From Salipiger thiooxidans (GTDB lineage Bacteria; Pseudomonadota; Alphaproteobacteria; Rhodobacterales; Rhodobacteraceae): a DNA stretch of 64,000 nt. The notes beneath the pieces were generated by a model, which ran no database searches, had not been told where the DNA came from, and saw only the letters and a program-made list of their open reading frames with translations. A program made the position numbers and the translations under genes. Location: the NCBI RefSeq assembly GCF_900102075.1, contig NZ_FNAV01000004.1, positions 124,001 to 188,000 of the forward strand, in the 5' to 3' direction. Shown piece after piece: positions 26,522-34,961 of the stretch. Position 1 is the stretch's first letter, and each line of letters opens with the position of its first letter.

Positions 26522-26658
26522 GCCATGGGACTGACCTGCAAGAGCCGCGCGGCGCGGTCGGGGGAGATCTCCCCCGGTCCGAGCCTGCCCAAGGGGAGAC
26601 CCGCGCCCGCCGGTGACGCGCGCACGGTCAGGACCCGCGCAAGGAGGGACCGCGGCGC

Positions 26659-27537
26659 ATGACACCGGAAGACCGCGTCCGGGCGATGGACTTCTGGTCC
26701 GGCCCTGTGACCATCGAGCCGCTCTCGGGCGGCATCACCAACCTCAACTACGTGGTGACCGACGCCGGACGGCGATACGTCGTGCGCATGGGGCAGGACA
26801 TCCCCGAGCATCTCGTCATGCGCTGGAACGAACGCGCGCTGACCGAGGCTGCCGCCGCAGCGGGGCTCTCGCCCGCGCTGCGCCATGCGGAGCCGGGGAT
26901 CATGGTCACCGATTTCGTGACCTCGCAGGCACTGACCGGCGCCGACCTGCACGACCCCGAAACGCTCGCCGGTGCGGTGGCGCTGGTGGGGCGGGTGCAT
27001 CGCGAACTCACCTCCAGGCTCACCGGGCCCGTGGTGACCTTCTGGGTCTTCCACGTGCTGCGCAGCTACGCCGCCTTCCTCGCGAGGAATGGCTCGCCCC
27101 ACATGGTGCGCCTGCCGATGATGATGACCGAGGCCATGCAGCTGGAAGAGGCGGTGGGCAGGGTCGGGCTGGTGCTTGGCCACAACGACCTGCTGCCGCA
27201 GAACATCCTGCGGGCCGAGGACGGGCGCTTCTGGCTGGTCGACTGGGAATACGGCGGCTTCAACTCTGCGCTCTTCGATCTCGGCGGGCTCGCCTCCAAT
27301 TCGGGTCTTCCCGAAGACACGGAGGCCGAGATGCTGCGCCTCTATCACGGTCATGATCCCGACACCGGCTACATGCGACGCTACGGGGCAATGAAATGCG
27401 CCTCGCTGCTGCGCGAGGCCATGTGGAGCATGGTGTCCGAGATCAGCTCGGACATCGACTTCGACTACGCGGCCTACACGGCAGAGAACCTGTCGCGCTT
27501 CGAGGCCGCACTCGACGCCTGGAAGGAGGGCGCATGA
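26659..27537 (+). CDS. Choline/ethanolamine-kinase-like phosphotransferase
   Basis: This 292-residue protein has the aminoglycoside-phosphotransferase/choline-kinase fold. The GGITNLNY start of the N-lobe, the catalytic loop HND (175-177) with N182, and D195 in LVDWEYGG are visible. The likely role is ATP-dependent phosphorylation of a small amino-alcohol or methylated amine. AAGGAGG lies 11 bases upstream. The stop overlaps the start of the following flavoprotein gene (ATGA), so the two are coupled and probably act in one pathway. Substrate unknown. Confidence 0.8.
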   Translation: MTPEDRVRAMDFWSGPVTIEPLSGGITNLNYVVTDAGRRYVVRMGQDIPEHLVMRWNERALTEAAAAAGLSPALRHAEPGIMVTDFVTSQALTGADLHDPETLAGAVALVGRVHRELTSRLTGPVVTFWVFHVLRSYAAFLARNGSPHMVRLPMMMTEAMQLEEAVGRVGLVLGHNDLLPQNILRAEDGRFWLVDWEYGGFNSALFDLGGLASNSGLPEDTEAEMLRLYHGHDPDTGYMRRYGAMKCASLLREAMWSMVSEISSDIDFDYAAYTAENLSRFEAALDAWKEGA

Positions 27538-29969
27538 ACGACTTTCCCACGACCGCGCAGGCGGTCATCGTCGGCGGCGGGATCATCGGCTGTTCGACGG
27601 CCTACCACCTCGCCAAGCTCGGCTGGGAGGTGGTGCTGCTCGAGCGCCACAAGCTGACCTCGGGCACCACCTTCCACGCCGCGGGGCTCGTGGGCCAGCT
27701 GCGCAGTTCCGCCAACATCACCGAACTGCTCGGCTACTCGGTCAAGCTCTACGACACGCTCGAGCAGGAGACCGGGCAGGCCACGGGATGGAAGCGCAAC
27801 GGCGGGCTGCGGCTTGCCTGCAATGAGGAACGCTGGACCGAGGTCAAGCGACAGGCCACCACCGCCCGCAGCTTCGGGCTCGACATGCAGCTGCTCACAC
27901 CCTCCGAGGCGCGTGAGCTCTGGCCGCTGATGGATGTCTCGGACGTGGTGGGGGCCGCCTTCCTGCCGACCGACGGGCAGGCCAACCCCTCGGACATCAC
28001 GCTCTCGCTCGCCAAGGGCGCGCGCATGGCGGGGGCGCGGATCATTGAGGATTGCGCCGTGCTGTCGGTCGAGCGCGAGAAGGGCACCATCACCGGGGTG
28101 AAGACCCGGCACGGGGTTATCAGGACCGGCGTGGTCGTCGCCTGCTGCGGCCAGTGGACCCGCGAGTTCGCGGCACCTCTGGGCGTGACAGTGCCGCTGG
28201 TGTCGATGGAGCACCAGTACATGGTGACCGAGCCCATCGACGGCGTGACCCGCGACCTGCCGACCCTGCGCGATCCCGACCGGCTGACCTACTGGAAGGA
28301 AGAGGTGGGGGGGCTCGTCATGGGGGGATACGAGCCCAACCCCAAGCCATGGGCCATTTCGGGAATCCCCGAAGGCTTTCACTACACGCTGCTCGACAGC
28401 GATTTCGACCATTTCGAGCAGATCATGGAGCTTGCGCTGGGCCGCGTTCCCGCGCTGCAGACGGCGGGGATCAAGACGCTCACCAACGGGCCCGAGAGCT
28501 TTACACCGGACGGCAACTTCATCCTCGGCGAGGCGCCCGAGCAGAAGGGCTTCTTCGTGGGGGCGGGGTTCAACGCCTTCGGCATTGCCTCGGGTGGGGG
28601 TGCGGGCATGGCGCTGGCCGAATGGGTCGCCAAGGGAGAGCCTCCCTTCGATCTCTGGCCGGTCGACATCCGCCGCTTCGGGCGCCCGCATTTCGACACC
28701 GACTGGGTGCGCACGAGGACGGTCGAGGCCTATGGCAAGCACTACACCATGGCCTGGCCCTCGGAGGAACACGACAGCGGACGGCCCGGGAGGCGCTCGC
28801 CACTCTATGACCGGCTGAAGGCACGCGGCGCGGTGTTCGGCGAGAAGATGGGGTGGGAGCGGCCCAACTGGTTCGCCGCCGAAGGTGAGCACGCGGGCGA
28901 CATCTACAGCTACGGGCGCCCCAACTGGTTCGCCGCCGTCGGGCGCGAGCACAGGGCGGCGCGCGAGGCCGCAGTGCTGATCGACCAGACCAGCTTTGCC
29001 AAGTTCCTGCTCAAGGGCCCCGACGCGGAAAGCGCGCTGCAATGGATCTGTGCGGGCGACATCGGCGGCCCCGTCGGCACCCTGACCTATACGCAGATGC
29101 TCAACGACCGGGGCGGGATCGAGGCCGATCTCACCGTCCTGCGCCGGGCCGAGGACGAATTCTACATCGTCACCGGCACCGGCTTTGCCACCCGCGATTT
29201 CGACTGGATCAAGCGCGGCATCCCGAAGGGGGCCAATGCCCAGCTTATCGACGTGACCTCGGGCCATGCGGTGCTGTCGCTCATGGGGCCCATGGCGCGC
29301 GACATCTTTGCTCGTGTCACCCGTGCCGACCTGACGAACGCGGCGCTGCCCTTCGGCACCGCTCGGCAGATCGCCATCGCCGGCGCGCCGGTCTGGGCGC
29401 TGCGCGTCTCCTACGTGGGTGAACTCGGGTGGGAGCTGCACATGCCGGTGGAAAGCGCCGCCACGGTGTTCGACGCGCTGCACATGGCCGGCGCCTCGCA
29501 CGGGCTGGTCGACGCGGGTTACCGCGCCATCGAGACCCTGCGGCTCGAGAAGGGTTACCGCGCCTGGGCCGGGGACATCGGGCCGGACAGCACGCCTCTC
29601 GAGGCGGGGCTCGGATTCGCGGTGAAGCCCGGCAAGGGGGATTTCCGCGGGCGCGAGGCCATCGTGGCGCAGAAAGCCAAGGGGCTGCGCAAGATGCTCG
29701 CCACCGTCACCGCAGCGCCCGAGGTGATCCTGCTGGGGCGCGAGACGATCTTCCGAAACGGCGAGCGGGTGGGCTACCTCAGCTCTGGCGGGTACGGTCA
29801 CACGGTGGGCAAGGCCATCGGCATGGGTTATGTCAAGAACCCCGAGGGGGTGACCCGCGACTGGGTGCTGACCGGGAGCTACGAGCTCGAGGTCGCCACC
29901 GAGCGCGTGCCCTGCGAGGTGACGCTGTCGCCGCTCTACGACCCGACCCATGCGCGGCTGAAGTCATGA
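27534..29969 (+). CDS. FAD-dependent demethylating dehydrogenase with GcvT folate domain (dimethylglycine/sarcosine dehydrogenase type)
   Basis: This 811-residue protein combines a DAO-type FAD domain (about 8-400; GGGIIG at 14-19) with a C-terminal aminomethyltransferase/GcvT-type tetrahydrofolate domain (about 440-810). H48 in GTTFHAAGL matches the covalent-FAD histidine of dimethylglycine dehydrogenases. The family removes N-methyl groups and passes formaldehyde to tetrahydrofolate. With Tmm upstream and PurU downstream it fits stepwise N-demethylation of a methylated amine or amino acid. The exact substrate cannot be read from sequence. Confidence 0.88.
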   Translation: MNDFPTTAQAVIVGGGIIGCSTAYHLAKLGWEVVLLERHKLTSGTTFHAAGLVGQLRSSANITELLGYSVKLYDTLEQETGQATGWKRNGGLRLACNEERWTEVKRQATTARSFGLDMQLLTPSEARELWPLMDVSDVVGAAFLPTDGQANPSDITLSLAKGARMAGARIIEDCAVLSVEREKGTITGVKTRHGVIRTGVVVACCGQWTREFAAPLGVTVPLVSMEHQYMVTEPIDGVTRDLPTLRDPDRLTYWKEEVGGLVMGGYEPNPKPWAISGIPEGFHYTLLDSDFDHFEQIMELALGRVPALQTAGIKTLTNGPESFTPDGNFILGEAPEQKGFFVGAGFNAFGIASGGGAGMALAEWVAKGEPPFDLWPVDIRRFGRPHFDTDWVRTRTVEAYGKHYTMAWPSEEHDSGRPGRRSPLYDRLKARGAVFGEKMGWERPNWFAAEGEHAGDIYSYGRPNWFAAVGREHRAAREAAVLIDQTSFAKFLLKGPDAESALQWICAGDIGGPVGTLTYTQMLNDRGGIEADLTVLRRAEDEFYIVTGTGFATRDFDWIKRGIPKGANAQLIDVTSGHAVLSLMGPMARDIFARVTRADLTNAALPFGTARQIAIAGAPVWALRVSYVGELGWELHMPVESAATVFDALHMAGASHGLVDAGYRAIETLRLEKGYRAWAGDIGPDSTPLEAGLGFAVKPGKGDFRGREAIVAQKAKGLRKMLATVTAAPEVILLGRETIFRNGERVGYLSSGGYGHTVGKAIGMGYVKNPEGVTRDWVLTGSYELEVATERVPCEVTLSPLYDPTHARLKS

Positions 29970-30003
29970 GTGCATTTCGGGTCTTCACGAAAGGACGAAA
30001 GCC

Positions 30004-31155
30004 ATGACGATCACCGCCAACTGGTCCTGGCCCACGCCGATCCGCTTCGGCGCCGGGCGCATCGCCGAACTGGCCGAGGCCTGCCACACCGCCGGCATCC
30101 GCAAGCCGCTCGTTGTGACCGACCGCGGGCTTGCCCGTCTGCCACTGACCCTGCAGGTCATGGACATCCTCCGCCGCTCGGGCTTGGACGCGGATCTCTT
30201 CGCCGAGGTCGACCCGAACCCGAACGAGCGCAACCTCGGCGTGGGGGTGGTGACCTTCAAGCAGGGGCGGCACGACGGGGTGGTCGCGCTGGGCGGCGGC
30301 TCGGGGCTCGATCTCGGCAAGCTCGTGGCCTTCATGGCGGGCCAGTCGCGCCCGGTCTGGGATTTCGAGGATATCGGCGACTGGTGGACCCGCGCCGATG
30401 CCGAGGCCATCGCGCCGGTCGTCGCGGTGCCCACCACTGCCGGCACCGGATCGGAGGTCGGGCGCGCCGCGGTGCTGACCAATTCCGAGACGCATGAGAA
30501 GAAGATCATCTTCCACCCCAGGATGATGCCTGCGCAGGTGATCTGCGACCCTGAACTCACCGTGGGCATGCCGCCCGTGATCACCGCGGGCACCGGCGTC
30601 GACGCGCTCGCCCATTGCATCGAGGCCTATTGCTCGCCGCTCTACGGTCCCATGGCCGACGGCGTGGCGCTCGAGGGCATGCGGCTTTGCAAGGAGTACC
30701 TGCTGCGCGCCTATCGCGACGGCTCGGACCTCGAGGCGCGGGCGCAGATGATGACCGCCGCCGCGGCGGGGGCCACCGCCTTCCAGAAGGGGCTGGGTGC
30801 GATCCATTCGCTGAGCCACCCGATCGGGGCACGCTACGACACCCATCATGGCACCACCAACGGCGTCGTCATGCTGCCGGTGCTGCGCTTCAACCGCCCC
30901 GCCATCGAGGAGCGGATCGTGCGCGCCGCCGCCTATCTCGGGCTCGAGCCCAGCTTCGACGCCTTCCTCACCTTCATCGACGACCTGCTGCACGAACTCG
31001 ACATTCCCAAGACGCTCGACGCGCTGGGCGTCTCTGATCCCGACCTCGACGCGCTCTGCGCCTCGGCGCTCAAGGACCCGACCGCCGGCAGCAACCCGGT
31101 GCCGCTGACCCGCGAGAACATTCTGCCGCTTCTGCAAAGCTGTTTCGAAACCTGA
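30004..31155 (+). CDS. Iron-containing (group III) alcohol dehydrogenase
   Basis: This 383-residue protein is a metal-dependent NAD(P) alcohol dehydrogenase. The nucleotide motif GGGSGLDLGK (97-106) and the metal ligands D200, H204, H268 and H282 follow the FucO spacing. It lies 34 bases after the demethylating dehydrogenase with AAAGGA upstream and belongs to the same unit. It could oxidise an alcohol or act on formaldehyde or an aldehyde released upstream; the substrate is not defined. Confidence 0.88.
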   Translation: MTITANWSWPTPIRFGAGRIAELAEACHTAGIRKPLVVTDRGLARLPLTLQVMDILRRSGLDADLFAEVDPNPNERNLGVGVVTFKQGRHDGVVALGGGSGLDLGKLVAFMAGQSRPVWDFEDIGDWWTRADAEAIAPVVAVPTTAGTGSEVGRAAVLTNSETHEKKIIFHPRMMPAQVICDPELTVGMPPVITAGTGVDALAHCIEAYCSPLYGPMADGVALEGMRLCKEYLLRAYRDGSDLEARAQMMTAAAAGATAFQKGLGAIHSLSHPIGARYDTHHGTTNGVVMLPVLRFNRPAIEERIVRAAAYLGLEPSFDAFLTFIDDLLHELDIPKTLDALGVSDPDLDALCASALKDPTAGSNPVPLTRENILPLLQSCFET

Positions 31156-31233
31156 GGTGCGAATGACGATCCAGCCTCTGCGTCCCGCGCCCCGCACGAC
31201 CCGTCGAGACCCCACTGGTGACGGAGGCTTGAC

Positions 31234-31926
31234 ATGAACGTGCCCGGACCGGCACGAGGGGGGTCCCCGACCGGAACTGGAAACCCCATGAAGAACGGCG
31301 CGAGCTCGAAACTGACGCAGAACCCCCACGCGGTCCGCGAGCTGCGGGAGAAGAACCTCGAGGTCGCCATCGGCCGGCAGGTGCGCGAGCTCCGCAAGCG
31401 CCAGCGCATGACCGGCTCCGAGCTGGCGCAGCAGACCGGGCTCTCGGTGGGGATGCTGTCCAAGATCGAGAACGGTGTCATCTCGCCCTCGCTCAACACG
31501 CTTCAGGCTCTGGCCAATGCGCTGCGGGTGCCGCTCGTGCAGCTGTTCTCGGGCTTCGAGGAGCCGCGCGGGGCGATGCACGTCAAGGCCGGGCAGGGGG
31601 TCGAGATCGAACGTGCGGGCACCCGCGCCGGGCATCAGTACCAGCTTCTGGGCCATATCGGGTCGAACAACTCGGGCGTCGTGGTCGAGCCCTACCTGAT
31701 CACGCTCGACAGCGAGAGCGACCGCTTCCCCGCCTTCCAGCACGAGGGGATCGAGCTCATATACATGCTCGAGGGCGTCATCGACTATCGCCACGGCGAC
31801 CAGCTCTACCTGCTCGAGCCCGGCGACTCGCTGCTCTTCGACGCCGACGCGCCGCATGGTCCGGAGGTGCTGGTCGAGCTGCCCTCGCGCTACCTGTCGA
31901 TCATCACCTACCCGCAGGCGCGCTGA
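31234..31926 (+). CDS. XRE-family regulator with C-terminal cupin domain
   Basis: This 230-residue protein has a helix-turn-helix of the XRE type (about 48-103; GSELAQQTGLSVGMLSKIENG) and a cupin ligand-binding domain (about 155-225; HEGIELIYMLEGVIDYRHGD, PGDSLLFDADAPHGP). Such regulators often sense a small metabolite of the adjacent pathway. CGGAGG 6 bases before the ATG at 31234 supports this start; an internal ATG at 31288 lacks one. It probably controls the tmm-to-ADH genes it follows. Confidence 0.85.
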   Translation: MNVPGPARGGSPTGTGNPMKNGASSKLTQNPHAVRELREKNLEVAIGRQVRELRKRQRMTGSELAQQTGLSVGMLSKIENGVISPSLNTLQALANALRVPLVQLFSGFEEPRGAMHVKAGQGVEIERAGTRAGHQYQLLGHIGSNNSGVVVEPYLITLDSESDRFPAFQHEGIELIYMLEGVIDYRHGDQLYLLEPGDSLLFDADAPHGPEVLVELPSRYLSIITYPQAR

Positions 31927-32355
31927 GCCTCAGGCGGAACTTCCGTCTGTATGGGAGGGTATTGCTCCTTCGCGCGGGCGAGCGGTTGCGTTCGGTCGAA
32001 ACGTCCGGACCGATGCGGAGGGGGATCGCTGCGGGGCACCGCGCCGCGGGCGATTTCGCCCCCACGGGTCGCGTCCGAGGCGCCCGGCGGGGCGGTCACC
32101 GGTCGGACCGGTGACCCGACCGTGAGCGTCTCGTCGACCCGCGCGGCCCCGACGCTTGCGCTCCCCGAGAAACTGGTCAATCTGCCGTCTGACACGCGGG
32201 CTCCCGGTCGGGCCACGCGCACCGGGCTGGACCGCCCCCGGACGTCTTCGTCATCCGTCGTGCCGGAGCCGGCTTGCGGTGCTGACGATGCGCCCGGCTG
32301 CGGCTAAACTCCGGCATGTGCCGACCGAGGCCGCCGAACGACTGGAGAAGACCGA
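31927..32355. other. Intergenic stretch between the XRE-cupin gene and purU
   Basis: About 430 bases. It contains a 10-bp hairpin (32094-32116) and presumably the purU promoter. No gene seen. Confidence 0.55.
32094..32116 (+). terminator. Hairpin downstream of the XRE-cupin gene
   Basis: GGTCACCGGT-CGG-ACCGGTGACC is a perfect 10-bp stem with a 3-base loop, about 170 bases after the regulator stop. No T-tract follows. Confidence 0.4.
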
Positions 32356-33240
32356 ATGAGTAAGTTCGCCCTGACCGTGACCTGTCCCTCGACCCGCGGG
32401 ATCGTGGCCGCCATCGCCACCTTCCTTGCCGAGCACGGCTGCAACATCACCGACAGCTCGCAGTTCGACGATTTCGAGACCGGCAATTTCTTCATGCGGG
32501 TGAGCTTCCAGTCCGAGACCGGGGCCTCGCTCGACGGCCTGCAGGAGCAGTTCGCGGCGACCGCCAAGGGCTTCGGCATGGACTACGCCTTCCACGATGA
32601 GGCGGAGAAGATGAAGGTGGTGATCATGGTCTCGCGCTTCGGGCATTGCCTGAACGACCTGCTCTACCGCTGGCGCATTGGCGCGCTGCCCATCGACATC
32701 GTGGCGGTGATCTCGAACCACATGGATTACCAGAAGGTTGTCGTGAACCACGACATCCCCTTCCACAATATCCGCGTGACCAAGGAAAACAAGCCGCAGG
32801 CCGAGGGCCGGATCATGGAGGTGGTCGAAGAGACCGGCGCCGACCTGATCGTTCTGGCGCGCTACATGCAGATCCTCTCGGACGAGATGTGCACCAGGAT
32901 GTCGGGCCGGATCATCAACATCCACCATTCCTTCCTGCCCTCCTTCAAGGGAGCCAACCCCTACAAGCAGGCGTTCGAACGCGGGGTGAAGCTGATCGGG
33001 GCCACGTCGCACTACGTGACCGCCGATCTGGACGAGGGTCCGATCATCGAGCAGGACACGGTGCGCGTGACCCACGCGCAATCGCCCGAGGACTATGTCT
33101 CGCTCGGCCGCGACGTCGAGGCGCAGGTGCTGGCCCGCGCCATTCACGCCCACATCCACCGCCGGGTGTTCCTGAACGGGAACAAGACCGTGGTCTTCCC
33201 GGCCTCGCCCGGCAGCTATGCCAGCGAGCGCATGGGCTGA
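32356..33240 (+). CDS. purU: Formyltetrahydrofolate deformylase PurU
   Basis: This 294-residue enzyme hydrolyses 10-formyltetrahydrofolate to formate and free folate. An N-terminal ACT domain (about 5-80) precedes the formyltransferase-like catalytic domain, with INIHHSFLPSFKGANPYKQA and LDEGPIIEQD carrying the Asn, His and Asp active-site region. In a methylated-amine region PurU commonly removes one-carbon units loaded on folate by demethylases, so it probably works with the GcvT-domain flavoprotein upstream. It has its own promoter region. Confidence 0.93.
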   Translation: MSKFALTVTCPSTRGIVAAIATFLAEHGCNITDSSQFDDFETGNFFMRVSFQSETGASLDGLQEQFAATAKGFGMDYAFHDEAEKMKVVIMVSRFGHCLNDLLYRWRIGALPIDIVAVISNHMDYQKVVVNHDIPFHNIRVTKENKPQAEGRIMEVVEETGADLIVLARYMQILSDEMCTRMSGRIINIHHSFLPSFKGANPYKQAFERGVKLIGATSHYVTADLDEGPIIEQDTVRVTHAQSPEDYVSLGRDVEAQVLARAIHAHIHRRVFLNGNKTVVFPASPGSYASERMG

Positions 33241-34018
33241 CCGCCAGGGCCGGGGGCGTGGTCAGCGGCTGCGCTCATCCGCATCCGGCACATGCTCGAG
33301 GACCGAATCTCGGCGCTCATCGCCACCCTGGCCGAGATGGAATGCGCCATCGGCGCGCTGAGCGAAATCCAGACCCAGGCGGGCCTCGCCAGGGTCAACG
33401 TGCTGCTGCGGAGCCTGCGTTCGGGCGATGTGGGGGCGGCTCTGCGGCGACACTGGCGCGCGAGCCGACCCGGTGGCCGAGGAGGCGGAGTTCGGTTGGT
33501 TCTGAGCGCCGTGTCCTGAGTGCGGGGGGGTGAGTGCAGTGTTCTGCTGTATTCTCCTGGCGGAACGGCCCTGCGCAGCGGTTTCGCGATGGAGTTCTGT
33601 GTGGCATTCCCGCCTGGCGTCTTGCCGGTGCGGTTCGGGTTTGCGCCGTCGGTTTCGACGCCGGCGCGACGTCACCCGCATGTCCGCGCATGACCTCAAT
33701 CCCCCGGGGGCCAGCTCATCTGCATAGCCCGCAAGTACCTCGGTTGGGGGGCTTCGGCTGATGTCTTCGGTGAAGAGATCACTGAGGACGCGGGCGGACA
33801 CCTTCGCGGTCCCGGGACAAGGGAGCCACGTTTCGCGTAGCGCGCAGGGGGCGCGGCGTGTGCCGTTGTCCGTGCAGGGTCGCGGTTCTGCCGCTGCCTG
33901 AGGCGCGGAGAGCGCCCTGAGGTGATTGAGCGTGCCGGGACGGGCGGGCGGTCTTGATTGCCGGCGGGACCTCTGCTTGGATCGGCTGAACAGGGGGCCG
34001 CGCCGGGCAGGAAACGGA
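33241..34018. other. Intergenic stretch between purU and the DeoR gene
   Basis: About 780 bases, the longest gap in the window. One short frame (33292-33519) has good codon periodicity in its first 50 codons and is listed separately. The rest, lower in GC, shows no gene or clear structure. Confidence 0.5.
33292..33519 (+). CDS. Possible small protein or gene remnant after purU
   Basis: A 75-residue frame starts MLEDRISALIATLAEMECA. The first 50 residues look like amphipathic helix and use GC-ending codons as real genes here do; the last 20 (RASRPGGRGGGVRL) look like read-through into noncoding DNA. No clear ribosome-binding site is present. It may be a truncated remnant. I recognise no family. 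Confidence 0.25.
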   Translation: MLEDRISALIATLAEMECAIGALSEIQTQAGLARVNVLLRSLRSGDVGAALRRHWRASRPGGRGGGVRLVLSAVS

Positions 34019-34786
34019 ATGTCGCGCAAGAAGGAACGGCGCCAGAAGGCGATCCTCGAACAGCTCTCCATCACGCCGACGATGCGCGTGGGGCGGCTCG
34101 CCGAGACGCTGGAGGTGACCACCGAGACCATCCGCCGTGATCTCGAGGAGCTGGCGGGGCAGGGGCTCATCGCGCGGACCTACGGCGGCGCGATGCTGCG
34201 CCAGCCGATGGAACCTGCGCTGTCGGAGCGCCACAAGGAGCTGGTCGAGGAGCGTGCCGCCATCGGCCGAGCCGCGGCGCCGCTGCTGGCCGGGGCGCGG
34301 GTGATCATGATGGGCTCGGGTGCGACCACGACGCAGATCGCGCGGCGCATCGCGCTCGAGATGAGCGAGGTTACGGTGATCGCCCATTCGGTCTCGGTGG
34401 CGGCGGCGCTCGCGGTCAACCCGTCGATCCAGGTGGTGGTGGCGCCGGGGGTCTACCACGCGGGCGAAGGCGCGCTGCACGGGGCGCAGACCGTGCGCTT
34501 CCTGTCGGATTACTCGGCGGACTGGTCGGTCACCGGGGCCAGCGCCATGTCGCCGCTCGGCCCCTCGGACGCGCTGATCGAGGCGGGCGACGTCTACGCC
34601 ACCATGCTGCGCCAGAGCGCGCGCCACATGGTGGTGGCGGATCACTCGAAATTCGACCGGATGGCCACGGCGCGCTACTCGGACTGGGGCGAGATCGACG
34701 TGCTGGTGAGCGATGCCCGGCCGCAGGGGCCGCTGGGGCGGGCGCTGCAGCTGGCCGGGGTGGGTGTGCGGCTGGCGGTGCTCTGA
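34019..34786 (+). CDS. DeoR-family transcriptional regulator
   Basis: This 255-residue protein has an N-terminal DeoR helix-turn-helix (about 5-60; ERRQKAILEQL, VGRLAETLEVTTETIRRDLEEL) and a C-terminal sugar-phosphate-type sensor domain with GSGATTTQIARR and VVADHSKFDR. DeoR repressors usually bind phosphorylated intermediates. It is convergent with a kinase/PLP-enzyme pair whose product would be a phosphorylated compound, so it may regulate that locus. The ATG at 34019 begins the usual MSRKKERRQ start. Confidence 0.83.
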   Translation: MSRKKERRQKAILEQLSITPTMRVGRLAETLEVTTETIRRDLEELAGQGLIARTYGGAMLRQPMEPALSERHKELVEERAAIGRAAAPLLAGARVIMMGSGATTTQIARRIALEMSEVTVIAHSVSVAAALAVNPSIQVVVAPGVYHAGEGALHGAQTVRFLSDYSADWSVTGASAMSPLGPSDALIEAGDVYATMLRQSARHMVVADHSKFDRMATARYSDWGEIDVLVSDARPQGPLGRALQLAGVGVRLAVL

Positions 34787-34810
34787 GGTCTTGGGGCGCG
34801 GTGCCGGTGG

Positions 34811-34855
34811 CGGAGGTCGGATGCCTCCGGCGGGAGTTTGTCTGGCAAGATGAAG
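34811..34855 (+). repeat. Hairpin-plus-core intergenic repeat, copy 3
   Basis: CGGAGG and CCTCCG form a short stem (34811-34829), followed by the core ending TCTGGCAAGATGAAG (34832-34855). It lies between the convergent DeoR and aminotransferase genes and closely matches copy 5 over about 45 bases. Confidence 0.75.
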
Positions 34856-34961
34856 AGTGGGGTGCCTGAGCGGGAGGCGTGGGCGCGGTTTGGTGGTGCG
34901 GTGGTCGTTTGGGGAGGGGCTGGCGCGGGCGCCGAACGGGGCGCCCGGCCGGTCTGTGTGG

